Shown in pieces: positions 45,160 to 54,265 of a stretch of 64,000 bases of DNA. The notes below the pieces were generated by a model. The model saw only the letters and a list, made by a program, of their open reading frames with translations. It was not told the origin of the DNA and did not search any database. Source of the DNA: Cupriavidus pauculus (GTDB lineage Bacteria; Pseudomonadota; Gammaproteobacteria; Burkholderiales; Burkholderiaceae); contig NZ_BPUO01000004.1 of the NCBI RefSeq assembly GCF_022179805.1, forward strand, positions 310,001-374,000, written 5' to 3'. The position numbers were made by a program, and so were the translations under genes. Numbering within the stretch: the stretch's first letter is position 1; every line of letters begins with the position of its first letter.

Positions 45160-46482
45160 TCAGTGTTCGCGTTTTTCGGTGATGCGCAGTACGGCAGTCA
45201 ATGCCAGCACGCCGCACATCATCATGTAGAAGGCCGGGGACATCGGGTTGCCGGTCTTGGCCAGCAGCCACGTGACAATGAACTGCGACGAGCCGCCGAA
45301 GACCGTGACGCCGACGCTGTAGATCACCGCCAGTCCCGTGGCGCGCACGCCGGCCGGCAGCATTTCCAGCAGCATCAGGAACAGCGGCGTGGTGCCCAGG
45401 TTGATACTGGCGGTCAGCAGCGCGGACAGGCCCAGCACCAGCGGCACGCTCGGGTAGTGGTTCATCAGCCAGAATGCGGGATAGACGGCTACCAGGCTGA
45501 ACAGCAGCGACCCGGCCACCAGCGGCTTGCGATAGGTGAGGCGGTCTGCCAGGCGGCCGGCAATCAGCGAGACGACCAGCAGCGTGACGCCGGTCACGCA
45601 ACCGGACAGGTACGACAGCGATGCCGGCATGTGCAACACGCGGATCATGTAGGTGGGCATGAAGAACACCACCAGGTACATCGTGGCCGTGCCGGCGGTG
45701 CCGGCCAGAATGCCCAGCACGACCTTGCCGGCGTGGTTGCGGAACAGTTCACCCACGGGGCTCGGCGCATCGGCGTCGGCATGATGCGTTTCATCGAGAT
45801 TCGCGCGGATGTAGAGACCCACCGGTGCGATCAGCAGCCCCAGCAGGAACGGCACGCGCCAGCCCCAGCTTTCCAGCGCCTCGGTGGACAGCAGCGCGTA
45901 GAGCGTGGCGCCCATGGCGGCACCGGCCAGCGCCGAGATGCCCTGGCTGCCGATCTGCCAGCTCACGCGCCAGCCACGGCCACTCACGTCGCCGCCTTCC
46001 ATCAGCATTGCGGTGGACGCGCCGATTTCGCCGCCCAGCGAGAAGCCCTGCAGCAGCCGTCCGGCCAGGATCGTCAGCGATCCAAGCACGCCAGCCGTGG
46101 CGTAGGTCGGTGCCAGCGCAATGCACAGCGTGCCGATCACCATGAGCCCGATGGTCAGCGTCATCGCCGCCTTGCGCCCATGCCGGTCTGCGTAGTTGCC
46201 GATCAGCACGCCGCCCAGCGGGCGCATGACAAAGCCGATGCCGAACGTGGCCACGGCCAGCAGCAGCGATCCGTAAGGGCTGTCGGAAGGAAAGAACAGC
46301 TTGCCGATCAGCAGCGAGAAGAAGCTGTAGACCGTGAAGTCGAACATCTCCAGCGCGTTGCCAATGGAGCAGGCGGCGATCAGGCGGAACTGGCTTTGGC
46401 GGGGCTTGTGCGCCGCAGAGGCGGGGGTGGCTGCAGCGGCTGCGGAGAGCGGCGCACCGGCGGGCATTGTCGCGTCGTTCAT
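45160..46482 (-). CDS. MHS-family MFS transporter
   Basis: A 440-residue, 12-segment symporter. Its N-terminus GNALEMFDFTVYSFFSLLIGKLFFP, the RPLGGVLIGNYADRHGRKAAM loop and the RLLQGFSLGGEIGAS element are diagnostic of the metabolite:H+ symporter branch (proline/betaine, citrate, ketoglutarate). GGAG lies 9 nt before the ATG at 46482. It is the first gene of the amidohydrolase operon and divergent from a LysR gene. Confidence 0.88.
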   Translation of the reverse strand: MNDATMPAGAPLSAAAAATPASAAHKPRQSQFRLIAACSIGNALEMFDFTVYSFFSLLIGKLFFPSDSPYGSLLLAVATFGIGFVMRPLGGVLIGNYADRHGRKAAMTLTIGLMVIGTLCIALAPTYATAGVLGSLTILAGRLLQGFSLGGEIGASTAMLMEGGDVSGRGWRVSWQIGSQGISALAGAAMGATLYALLSTEALESWGWRVPFLLGLLIAPVGLYIRANLDETHHADADAPSPVGELFRNHAGKVVLGILAGTAGTATMYLVVFFMPTYMIRVLHMPASLSYLSGCVTGVTLLVVSLIAGRLADRLTYRKPLVAGSLLFSLVAVYPAFWLMNHYPSVPLVLGLSALLTASINLGTTPLFLMLLEMLPAGVRATGLAVIYSVGVTVFGGSSQFIVTWLLAKTGNPMSPAFYMMMCGVLALTAVLRITEKREH

Positions 46483-46765
46483 GTCAGGGGGCTCCACGAA
46501 CTGGGTTGGGGATGCGTGGAGCCGTTCAGCCGGTTTCCATCGCGCAAGTCGGACGTCCTTGGCGATGCAGTATTCCGGCAAACACGCCATGCCGAAAATC
46601 ATTTATTGTCATCGTGATAACCAAACGGCATCACCGTCACCATCACCCGCCCGGCACCATCAGGACTAGTACCTACAGGGCGCTTGTAGTGGGTGCCGTG
46701 CACGACGAATGCGCGCGCCGCACCACGGCGGGGCATCGACAAATGGACGTTCGGGAGAAACCCTG

Positions 46766-47692
46766 ATGAAGCTGCAACAACTGCGCGTGCTGGTGGCGGT
46801 GGCCCAGCACGGCAGCATGCACGAGGCCGCACGCAGCCTGCATACGTCGCAACCGGCACTATCCAAGGCCATTGCCGAACTGGAGCGCGAACTGGGTGTC
46901 ACGCTGATGTCGCGCTCGGTGCGCGGTGTGAGCCTGACCGCCTACGGCCTGGCGCTGGTGCGCCGTGCCACGGTGGTGGAGCAGGAACTGCGGCACGCGC
47001 TGGAAGACATCGAATCGATTCGCGGGCATGCCGAAGCCCAGCTACATATCGGCTTCACGGCGGTGGCATCAAGCGCCGCGCTGCCCGATGCGATGGCCGC
47101 GTACCGTCAGCGCTATCCCAACGTGACGCTACGCGCGCTGGAGCTGCGTCCGCAGCAGATCCTGGAGGGTTTGCGTGAAGGGCGGCTCGATCTGGGGCTG
47201 ATCTCCACCAACAGCGGCCCGGGTGGCGGCGGCATGCAGTGGGAGCCGCTGTTTTCCGTGGGCATGGGGCTGGCGGTGCGGCCTGACCATCCGTTGCGCC
47301 GCGCGCGACGCCTGCGCGCATTGCTCGATGCCGACTGGCTGACGCTGGACCCGCTCGACGATCCGGGCAGCCCGCTGGCCAGCCTGATGCGCTTGCATCG
47401 GCTGGACATGCCCAAGCGCATCGTGCAAAGCGCGTCGAACCTGCTGGGGCTGCAACTGGCGACCAAGACCGACCTGATCAGCGTGTGGTCGAACTACGTG
47501 TTCGATGGCACGGGGCCGCTCAAGCTCGACCCGCAGGCACTGGTGCGCCTGCCCATCGCCGATGAGCTGCCCGAGTTCCAGGTGTTCCTGGTCTATCGAT
47601 CCGAAGACCTGATGACGCATGCCTGCGCGCAGTTCACGCGCGAGGTGCGGCATGCGGCCAAGCCGCTGCGCCGCACCCGCCAGGCGTCCTGA
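46766..47692 (+). CDS. LysR-family regulator
   Basis: A 308-residue regulator. The winged helix is LRVLVAVAQHGSMHEAARSLHTSQPALSKAIAELERELGVTLMSR, followed by a standard LysR substrate domain with GLQLATKTDLISVWS. GGGAG lies 9 nt before the ATG. It is divergent from the MFS/amidohydrolase pair (283 bases between starts) and is its likely activator. Similar to regulators of the CbbR/CynR-like aromatic group; ligand unknown. Confidence 0.88.
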   Translation: MKLQQLRVLVAVAQHGSMHEAARSLHTSQPALSKAIAELERELGVTLMSRSVRGVSLTAYGLALVRRATVVEQELRHALEDIESIRGHAEAQLHIGFTAVASSAALPDAMAAYRQRYPNVTLRALELRPQQILEGLREGRLDLGLISTNSGPGGGGMQWEPLFSVGMGLAVRPDHPLRRARRLRALLDADWLTLDPLDDPGSPLASLMRLHRLDMPKRIVQSASNLLGLQLATKTDLISVWSNYVFDGTGPLKLDPQALVRLPIADELPEFQVFLVYRSEDLMTHACAQFTREVRHAAKPLRRTRQAS

Positions 47693-47705
47693 TGAATCGG
47701 TCGAA

Positions 47706-48383
47706 TTACTTCAGCAGCTTCATCAGCGCATGCGCGCCGGCTTCGGATGACGCGGGATTCTGTCCGGTCACCAGCTTGCCGTCGGTAATTGCGTAGCTGG
47801 CCCAGTCATCGCCGCGCGAGAACTCGGCGCCGTTGGCCTTGAGCACGTCCTCGACCAGATACGGCACCACCTTGGTCAATTGCACGGCCTCTTCCTCGGT
47901 GTTGGTGAAGCCGGTCACCTTGCGGCCCTTCACGAATGGCTCGCCGTCGGCACGCTTGACGTGGCGCAGCACACCGGGTGCGTGGCAGACCAGCGCCATC
48001 GGCTTGCCGGCGCGGTCGAAGGCTTCGAGGAGTGCGATCGATCGCTTGTCTTCGGTCAGGTCCCATAGCGGCCCGTGTCCGCCGGGATAGAAGACCGAGT
48101 CGAAGTCGTCGGCCTTGACCTGATCGAGCGTCAGCGTGGTGGCAAGGACTTTCTGGGCGGCGGGGTCTTGCTGGAACCGGCGTGTGGAGTCGGTCTTGAA
48201 GTCGGGTTCGTCACTCTTGGGATCGAGGGGCGGCTGTCCGCCCTTGGGCGATGCCACCGTGACATCCACGCCCGCATCCTTGAACACGTAGTAGGGTGCC
48301 GCGAATTCCTCGAGCCAGAAGCCGGTTTTCTTGCCGGTGTTGCCAAGCTGGTCATGCGAGGTGAGCACCATCAGGATCTTCAT
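47706..48383 (-). CDS. DJ-1/PfpI family protein (Hsp31-like)
   Basis: A 225-residue protein of the class I glutamine-amidotransferase-like superfamily. The nucleophile elbow Cys is in ALVCHAPGVL, with PGGHGPLWDL before it and the covering N-terminal sequence MVLTSHDQLGNTGKKTGFWLEE, which is typical of the Hsp31/YajL-like glyoxalase III and chaperone group. GGAGAA lies before the ATG at 48383. It may detoxify methylglyoxal or protect from stress. Confidence 0.88.
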   Translation of the reverse strand: MKILMVLTSHDQLGNTGKKTGFWLEEFAAPYYVFKDAGVDVTVASPKGGQPPLDPKSDEPDFKTDSTRRFQQDPAAQKVLATTLTLDQVKADDFDSVFYPGGHGPLWDLTEDKRSIALLEAFDRAGKPMALVCHAPGVLRHVKRADGEPFVKGRKVTGFTNTEEEAVQLTKVVPYLVEDVLKANGAEFSRGDDWASYAITDGKLVTGQNPASSEAGAHALMKLLK

Positions 48384-48485
48384 TGTCGTTCTCCGCCGGA
48401 GTTGGCGCCCCAACTTGCACGCGCGGGGCACAGGCAACCATCGTAGGCAGTGGCCCACGATTCCGAAAGCCCGGATACGGATTTG

Positions 48486-49058
48486 TCAGGAGCGATGGTC
48501 GGTATCGTGCCCGCTATTGCGGCGCTTGCGTCCAGTAAGCATCGCGGCAATCAGGTTCTCGCGCCCCTTGAGGCTCATGGCGATGGCAGCCACCACATGC
48601 ACGGCCACCAGGCCAAGCAGCGTGTTCGACAGCCAGCGATGGATGTCGATGGGCCAGTCCTCACCCCAAAATGGGTCCAGCCGCGACATCCAGCCCGTGA
48701 TGGCCAATGCCAGGATCAGCGTCCACGTCGCCAGCATCATCACCGCACCCAGCGGCGTGTGGCTGACAAAGCGCGGCGCACGGCCGTGCAGCAACGCGCG
48801 GCCATAGGCCAGCACGCCGGCCGGACGCGGCAGCCACGCGCCAAAGCGCGCATGCTCGGTGCCGACGAACCCCCACACGATGCGGAACAGCACGAGTCCG
48901 GCCGCCACATAGCCGAGCTGGCGATGCAGAAGATCGCCGGAATCGTCGATCACGTCATAGAAGACGATGGCCGCCACGCTCCAGTGCGTGAAGCGGACAG
49001 CCAGGTCCCAGACGCGAATCGTGCCGGATGCCTGCACCCGATCCGCGGGGGTTGCCAT
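48486..49058 (-). CDS. Cytochrome b561 family protein
   Basis: A 190-residue, four-helix diheme membrane cytochrome. Conserved histidines are in VRFTHWSVAA, LLHRQLGYVAAG, DIHRWLSNTLLGLVAVHVVAA. It belongs to the bacterial group that sits next to a periplasmic PepSY or cytochrome protein and shuttles electrons across the inner membrane. The start follows the PepSY gene by 2 bases, so the pair is an operon. A Fur-like palindrome upstream of the pair suggests iron control. Confidence 0.88.
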   Translation of the reverse strand: MATPADRVQASGTIRVWDLAVRFTHWSVAAIVFYDVIDDSGDLLHRQLGYVAAGLVLFRIVWGFVGTEHARFGAWLPRPAGVLAYGRALLHGRAPRFVSHTPLGAVMMLATWTLILALAITGWMSRLDPFWGEDWPIDIHRWLSNTLLGLVAVHVVAAIAMSLKGRENLIAAMLTGRKRRNSGHDTDHRS

Positions 49059-49060
49059 GG

Positions 49061-49327
49061 TTACTTCTCGATCTCGGATTTGACGATGTCGAGCGTCTTC
49101 GTGTCGAAATAGATCTCGGCCTTCTTGCCGTCCTTGGTGGTGCCGTAGATCTCGTAGCAGTTGCCGTCGACCTTGAACTTCTTGATGTTGTAGCCCTGGG
49201 CCGCGATCTTGGCCTTGGCATCGGCCTCGGGCATCCATTCCGACTTGGGATGCTTGGCGCAGTTGGCGCCGGCAAACGCGGCAGTGGAAAACAGGCCGAC
49301 AAGAACAGCGGCGGCAAACTTGTGCAT
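49061..49327 (-). CDS. PepSY-domain periplasmic protein
   Basis: An 88-residue protein with a Sec signal peptide (cleavage near AFA-GAN) and a single PepSY-like unit: MPEADAKAKIAAQGYNIKKFKVDGNCYEIYGTTKDGKKAEIYFD. Two cysteines (NCAK and NCYE) could form a disulfide. Genes of this type accompany cytochrome b561 genes, as here. Confidence 0.85.
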   Translation of the reverse strand: MHKFAAAVLVGLFSTAAFAGANCAKHPKSEWMPEADAKAKIAAQGYNIKKFKVDGNCYEIYGTTKDGKKAEIYFDTKTLDIVKSEIEK

Positions 49328-49381
49328 GGCGCAACTCCCTGAAAAGCCCGGTTGGGCGAAGATCTATGAATCGTAGAGGCT

Positions 49382-49400
49382 ATTGAGATCGATTCTCAAT
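49382..49400. promoter_or_regulatory. Fur-like palindrome upstream of the PepSY/cytochrome b561 operon
   Basis: ATTGAGA and TCTCAAT are perfect 7-bp inverted arms around TCGAT. Compared with the Fur 7-1-7 pattern (TGATAAT-n-ATTATCA), the right half matches 6 of 7 bases and the left half 4 of 7. It lies 55 bases before the PepSY start and 180 bases from the divergent LysR gene. Confidence 0.5.
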
Positions 49401-49579
49401 GTAGGTTTATCCCGATCCTCCAGGTGGCGGAATCCTTACCAAAGCCGGCAAATGTCATTCGGCTGTCACCCTTTCGTAATGTCCCTACTTTAGACGTGGA
49501 CTTCACCATTGTTCGTCTTGTGGGACAATCGCGCTGCATCGGATAAGGGTTTTCCCGATGCCGGCTTCGAAGGGACTGC

Positions 49580-50581
49580 ATGAAAACGATCGACTGGAAG
49601 GACTGGGAAATCTTTTGCCGCGTGGTAGAAGGCGGCGGCTTCACACAGGGGGCCGAACTCGCGGAAGTCCCAAAGTCATCGGCAAGCGCGGCCGTGGCGC
49701 GGCTGGAAGGCCAGCTTGGCGTGCGCCTTTTCGAGCGCACCACGCGCCGGGTGCGCGTGCCGCAACGTGGTCAGCAACTCTACGACCGGGTGGCGCCATT
49801 GTTCGGCGCGCTGCGCGAGATCAGCGCCGAAGCCGCGTCGGTCAGCTCCGAAATCAGCGGCACGATCCGTATCGCCACGCCTTATGAAGTGGGTTCGCAG
49901 CATCTGTCGCCCACGCTGAACCACCTGCTCAAGCTGCATCCGTCGCTACGCGTGCAACTCGACATGAACTGGGACCAGCCCGACCTGATCCGCCATGGCT
50001 ACGACCTGGCGTTCGTGATGACCGACACGGGTTTGAGCGACAGTTCATTTGCCAGCAAGCGCGTGGTGCTGATCGAGCGCGCGCTCTACGCGGCGCCCTC
50101 GCTGATCCGTGAGCGCGGCCTGCCACGCACGCCGAAGGATCTGGTCGGCTGGCCGACCGTGGGCAGCCTCGACGAAACGCACTGGGAATTCATGCGCGAT
50201 GGCGTGGAAACCTATTCGCTCGACGTGGACCCGCGCATCTGCACGCACAACGCCGAAGTCCGCCTGAAGGCGGCCGTCGACGGGCTGGGTGTCACCCGCC
50301 TGTCGCCGCGCTTCGTGCACGAACAACTGGTGCAGGGGCAGCTCGTGCGCGTGCTGCCTGGCTATTCGTCGTCGCCACTCAAGGTGTATGTGCTGATGCC
50401 CGCGCGCAAGCTGATGCCTGCCAGCGTGCGTGCATTCCTGACCGCGCTGGAAGAAACGCTGGGGGTGCCGGAGACGCGGCGCCCGGTGCCCAGCGCGGCA
50501 ACCGCGCCGGTGCCGGAGGTTGCCTTGGCTGTCGACGCGGACGGAGCCGATGACCAGCCTGTGATCCTGACGCTGGACTGA
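49580..50581 (+). CDS. LysR-family regulator
   Basis: A 333-residue regulator. The HTH segment is WEIFCRVVEGGGFTQGAELAEVPKSSASAAVARLEGQLGVRLFERTTRRV, then a substrate-binding domain with GYDLAFVMTDTGLSD. About 35 extra residues at the C-terminus (VPSAATAPVPEVALAVDADGADD) are low in complexity and beyond the usual length. It is divergent from the PepSY operon. Target unknown. Confidence 0.88.
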   Translation: MKTIDWKDWEIFCRVVEGGGFTQGAELAEVPKSSASAAVARLEGQLGVRLFERTTRRVRVPQRGQQLYDRVAPLFGALREISAEAASVSSEISGTIRIATPYEVGSQHLSPTLNHLLKLHPSLRVQLDMNWDQPDLIRHGYDLAFVMTDTGLSDSSFASKRVVLIERALYAAPSLIRERGLPRTPKDLVGWPTVGSLDETHWEFMRDGVETYSLDVDPRICTHNAEVRLKAAVDGLGVTRLSPRFVHEQLVQGQLVRVLPGYSSSPLKVYVLMPARKLMPASVRAFLTALEETLGVPETRRPVPSAATAPVPEVALAVDADGADDQPVILTLD

Positions 50582-50604
50582 GCTGACGGACCGCTTCAGT
50601 AAGG

Positions 50605-51111
50605 CTAGTAAGGCTGGTCGCCGCTGCGCAGGTCGAAGCTCAGCGTTTCGGCGATCTCCAGCATTTCGTCGTCGTCCTCGCTGCGCGTGATCCAGCCCGC
50701 GTAGGCATCGCCGCCGGTATCCCAGTTCCAGAGGGTGTAGCCGGCCACGCGCAACTGGTCGGTGGCCAGCTCCATCAGCTCCGGCACGCTCGTGCCCTCC
50801 AGGAAATCCTCGTCCTCGGTGTCGTCCGTACCCCAGTCGATCTCCAGGTCGATGCGCTCGCAAAGCTGGTTCAGGCAGCCGATGAAGGACTCGGCGTCCT
50901 TCCAGTCGACATAGAAGCCCGACTCCCAGTCGATGATCTCCTTGACCTGGAAGAGCAGCATGTCGGCGTCGGCCTCGTCTTCCTCGGCGTCTTCGAGCGC
51001 CTCCTCGAACAGTGCCAAATGCCGCGTGGTCTGCTGGGTATCTCCCAGGTTGATCAGCGCAAAGAGCCGGCTTACGGCGTCCTGCGCGTCGTCGTTGAGT
51101 TCTATTGCCAT
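50605..51111 (-). CDS. Acidic conserved hypothetical protein
   Basis: A 168-residue, strongly acidic protein (ALEDAEEDEADADM, DWGTDDTEDEDFLEG) with no membrane segment. The second half (LRVAGYTLWNWDTGGDAYAGWITR) looks like a folded domain rich in Trp. AAAGGAGCAACC lies directly before the ATG at 51111, a strong ribosome site. I cannot assign a family. It is 31 bases downstream of the ArsR gene and could be co-transcribed. Confidence 0.75.
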   Translation of the reverse strand: MAIELNDDAQDAVSRLFALINLGDTQQTTRHLALFEEALEDAEEDEADADMLLFQVKEIIDWESGFYVDWKDAESFIGCLNQLCERIDLEIDWGTDDTEDEDFLEGTSVPELMELATDQLRVAGYTLWNWDTGGDAYAGWITRSEDDDEMLEIAETLSFDLRSGDQPY

Positions 51112-51142
51112 CGGTTGCTCCTTTGTGGCGCGAATTCCCGGT

Positions 51143-51832
51143 TTATGCGGCCACGTTGCCAATCTCGCGATGCCCCCGCGGCGTCACGCGCAATGCGCGC
51201 GAAGCTTCGGTAGGCTCGATCCAGCCCTTCTCCAGCATGACATCCAGCAATGCGGCACCGAGCGCTCCGCCCAGATGCGGCTTGCGCTCGCTCCAGTCGG
51301 GGCACGTGCACGCAAACTGCCGCCGCTTGCGCCGCGTGGCATCCAGGTCGACGCCCAACCCTGCAATGGCGTGCGCGCCATCCCCGGTCAGGTCCACCCG
51401 CGTGCCATCCACGGCCAGCCACCCGGCCTGCCACATTCGGTCGAAAAGACCCACCGCAAGTTCCCCGGCCAGATGGTCATAACAGGTGCGCGCCTGCCGT
51501 AGCGCCGGCGGCGTGGTGCGCGACACGGGCAACGCCCGCACGCGCGGCGGCTGGCTGACCAGCGACGCCGTGGCCAACGCCTCGATGGCCACGCCAATCT
51601 CGGGCGCCGCCAGCCGGTAATACCGGTTACGCCCGCGAGATTCCACGGCCAGCAACCCGCCTTCCGACAGCCGCGCCAGATGCCCGCTAGTGGAAGACGC
51701 CGACAACCCGGCAATCAGCGCCAGCTCACCAGCCGGCCGCGCACTGCCATCCATCAGCGCCCACAGCATCGCCGCGCGCCCGGGATCGGCCAGCAAGCCG
51801 GCCAACTGGCTGATGCCTGGAGCGTATTCCAT
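51143..51832 (-). CDS. ArsR-family transcriptional regulator with Cys-containing C-terminal domain
   Basis: A 229-residue regulator. The N-terminal winged helix (AGLLADPGRAAMLWALMDGSARPAGELALIAGLSASSTSGHLARLSEGGLL) is followed by a second region with CTCPDWSERKPHLGGALGAALLDVMLEKGWIE, conserved in this long ArsR subgroup. The classical metal motif ELCVCDL is missing, so the signal may not be a metal. A palindrome at 51950 is a candidate operator. Confidence 0.85.
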   Translation of the reverse strand: MEYAPGISQLAGLLADPGRAAMLWALMDGSARPAGELALIAGLSASSTSGHLARLSEGGLLAVESRGRNRYYRLAAPEIGVAIEALATASLVSQPPRVRALPVSRTTPPALRQARTCYDHLAGELAVGLFDRMWQAGWLAVDGTRVDLTGDGAHAIAGLGVDLDATRRKRRQFACTCPDWSERKPHLGGALGAALLDVMLEKGWIEPTEASRALRVTPRGHREIGNVAA

Positions 51833-51949
51833 AGTTCAGTGGGAGGTGAAGGGACGGATGGAGTATAGGAGGTTTGGGGGGGAGGCCGGGCATCGCACAC
51901 GGTTTGTCTTGTCGGCAGACTTCAAGCCAAATTTCCTGCGGTTTCCATA

Positions 51950-51968
51950 TATTCAATTATTTTGAATA
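51950..51968. promoter_or_regulatory. ArsR-type palindrome between arsR-like and ycaC-like genes
   Basis: TATTCA and TGAATA are inverted arms separated by 7 AT-rich bases, resembling ArsR/SmtB operators. It lies 117 bases before the ArsR-like start and 156 before the isochorismatase-family start, so it could serve either gene. Confidence 0.45.
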
Positions 51969-52123
51969 ACTATGACAGCGATAGCCTGTTTCCTCCGGCT
52001 GGGCGACCGCTATAGTTCTGCACATGGACAGCGCAGCAACGCACTGAAGCAAACGAAGCGAAGCCCGCGCCGCCCGATAAAACCTCAAATTCATTGAATT
52101 ATCTTTTATACCGGAGAATCACC

Positions 52124-52822
52124 ATGTCGAACGCCAAGCTGCAAGTCCTGACCCCGCGTAACAGCCAGCTGATCATCATCGACCACCAGCCCCAGATGGC
52201 CTTCGGCGTGCAGTCGATGGACCGCCAGACCATGAAGAACAACGTGGTGGGCCTGGCCAAGGCAGCAAAGATCTTCGACGTGCCCACCACCATCACCACG
52301 GTGGAAAGCGATTCGTTCTCCGGCTACACCTACCCCGAACTGCTCGACGTCTTCCCGGGCAAGCAAACGCTGGAACGCACCTCGATGAATTCGTGGGACG
52401 ACCAGAAGGTGCGCGACTCGCTGGCCGCCAACGGCCGCAAGAAGATCGTCGTGGCCGGCCTGTGGACCGAAGTCTGCAACACCACGTTCGCACTCTCGGC
52501 CATGCTCGAAGGCGACTACGAGATCTACATGGTGGCCGACGCCTCGGGCGGCACCACCAAGGAAGCGCACGACTACGCCATGCAGCGCATGATCCAGGCC
52601 GGCGTGGTGCCGGTCACCTGGCAGCAGGTGCTGCTGGAATGGCAGCGTGACTGGAAGAACAAGGAAACGTACGACGCCGTGACCGGTCTGGCCAAGGAAC
52701 ACTCGGGCGCCTACGGCATGGGTATCGACTACGCCTACACGATGGTGCACAAGGCCGCGCAGCGCACGCAGACCACACACGAGTCCATCGCCCCGGTGCA
52801 TGCGCCGGTGATCGAGTACTGA
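52124..52822 (+). CDS. Isochorismatase-family hydrolase (YcaC-like)
   Basis: A 232-residue cysteine hydrolase. Triad positions are Asp in LIIIDHQPQM, Lys in NGRKKIVVAG and Cys in AGLWTEVCNTTFALSAML, matching YcaC proteins that form large ring assemblies and hydrolyse unknown amides. The C-terminal extension (SGAYGMGIDYAYTMV) is typical of this group. CGGAGAA lies 6 nt before the ATG at 52124. Possible target of the ArsR-type regulator upstream. Confidence 0.88.
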   Translation: MSNAKLQVLTPRNSQLIIIDHQPQMAFGVQSMDRQTMKNNVVGLAKAAKIFDVPTTITTVESDSFSGYTYPELLDVFPGKQTLERTSMNSWDDQKVRDSLAANGRKKIVVAGLWTEVCNTTFALSAMLEGDYEIYMVADASGGTTKEAHDYAMQRMIQAGVVPVTWQQVLLEWQRDWKNKETYDAVTGLAKEHSGAYGMGIDYAYTMVHKAAQRTQTTHESIAPVHAPVIEY

Positions 52823-52897
52823 AATCCAGGATTGGTGGCGCGGCATCGAGAGCCGGGCCACCGTTTATGAGCGCGGGCGACAAGGGCGGTAACCGCT

Positions 52898-53095
52898 ATG
52901 ACACGTAATCAACAACTCGGCCGTAAGCTGGAAACGGCCGTCGTCGCATTTGCGACCGGATTTTCAGCACACGGGCAAACGTCTTCGTCGCTCGGTTTGT
53001 TGGCCGGAACGCTGGCGGTTTGCGCTCTGGTTGCACGCAGCACTTTCACCAGCCGCTCGTCGACGGTGGGCCTGGTGTTGCTTCCCCAGGGATGA
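52898..53095 (+). CDS. Possible small protein
   Basis: A 65-codon frame with a hydrophobic middle (SLGLLAGTLAVCALVA). The ribosome site is weak and no family is recognised. It is the only candidate in the 311-base gap between 52823 and 53133, which is otherwise empty apart from a short CGGCCGTAAGC/GGAAACGGCCG inverted stretch. May be spurious. Confidence 0.3.
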   Translation: MTRNQQLGRKLETAVVAFATGFSAHGQTSSSLGLLAGTLAVCALVARSTFTSRSSTVGLVLLPQG

Positions 53096-53133
53096 CGCCT
53101 CTGTTCGCTACCAGCCTCCTTTGGTAGCCACCC

Positions 53134-54045
53134 CTACCCCCTCTCGAACGCTGTCACCTTCGGCAGCACCTCCGCCAGATAGTCCACCATGGTCCGTACC
53201 GCCGGCAGCAGGCCGGTGCGATACGGGATCAACGCCGTGATGCGGGCATCGGCGGCCACCCAGTCCGGCAGCACCTGGCGCAATTCACCGGCCTTGAGTT
53301 CGGCCTGGCAGATATAGCCGGGCAGTGCGGCGATGCCGATGTTGGCGCAGGCGGCTTCCTTCAGCGAGATCAGGCTGTTGCTCTGGAAGCGCGGGTCGAC
53401 GGGAACGGAGACGACGCGGTTGTCAGGCCCCGTCAGGTTCCATAGCTGTGCGGTCTTGCCGCTGCGCGCGATGATCGAATGCGTGGCCAGGTCCTCGGGT
53501 GTGCGTGGGACGGACGTGCGCTGCAGATAGCCGGCGCCGGCGAACAGGAACCACGGCGCGCGTGCGAGTGGGTGCTGCACCAGATTGGAGTCTTGCAGCT
53601 GGGAGGAGTGTCCGCGTATGGCGAGGTCGAAGCCGTCGCCCACGACATCGAGCACGCGGTCGGTGGCGGTCTCGATGATCTTGACCTTGGGATTGTCGGT
53701 CAGGAACGTGGGCAGCACGTGGCGCAATGCGAATTGCGCGATCTCGGCGGCGGTGGTGACGCGTATCACGCCGCTGGGTTCGGTCAGCCGCTGCCGCATC
53801 GCTTCCTCGGCAACTTCCGCGCTGCGCAGCAGCGCCATCGCGTACTGGTAGAACTCCATGCCGACCTCGGTCATGGCGAACTGGCGCGACGTCCGGTTGA
53901 TGAGCCGCACGCCCAGAGACGCCTCCAGTTCCTTCACGCGATGGCTCAGCGTCGATTTAGGCAGGCGCAGCATCTCGCCCGCCGAGGTGAAGCCACCGCG
54001 GTCGACGACCTGAACGAAGTAATAGACGTCCTTGAGGTCCAGCAT
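53134..54045 (-). CDS. LysR-family regulator of the hydroquinone operon (inferred)
   Basis: A 303-residue regulator. HTH: YYFVQVVDRGGFTSAGEMLRLPKSTLSHRVKELEASLGVRLINRTSRQ, then a substrate domain with VVGDGFDLAIRGHSSQL. It is divergent from the ring-cleavage dioxygenase gene with 220 bases between. LysR genes (such as PcpR/LinR) control pcp and lin hydroquinone genes in sphingomonads, which suggests the same here; this is inferred from position. Confidence 0.87.
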   Translation of the reverse strand: MLDLKDVYYFVQVVDRGGFTSAGEMLRLPKSTLSHRVKELEASLGVRLINRTSRQFAMTEVGMEFYQYAMALLRSAEVAEEAMRQRLTEPSGVIRVTTAAEIAQFALRHVLPTFLTDNPKVKIIETATDRVLDVVGDGFDLAIRGHSSQLQDSNLVQHPLARAPWFLFAGAGYLQRTSVPRTPEDLATHSIIARSGKTAQLWNLTGPDNRVVSVPVDPRFQSNSLISLKEAACANIGIAALPGYICQAELKAGELRQVLPDWVAADARITALIPYRTGLLPAVRTMVDYLAEVLPKVTAFERG

Positions 54046-54265
54046 TGGATGGCGTGTGGGGGCGATTGCCTGCTGATCGTTTTGCTGGATGTTACTCCAT
54101 GACAGACCTGTGACGCATCGGTAAAAACCACCGAGGATCGTTCGAATTTGCCGAACCGTGCGTACAGGTTCCCGACCTTCTCAAATGAATACCAGCGCTT
54201 AAGCTGTTGCACGGGGGATAGCCCTGCTGCTGTCCCTGTGCGACGTATTCAATGTGGAGAAGACA

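Noticed and set aside
44011-46617. An 868-codon plus-strand frame
   Set aside because: It is antisense to the amidohydrolase and MFS genes, which have clear motifs; composition is that of a shadow frame.
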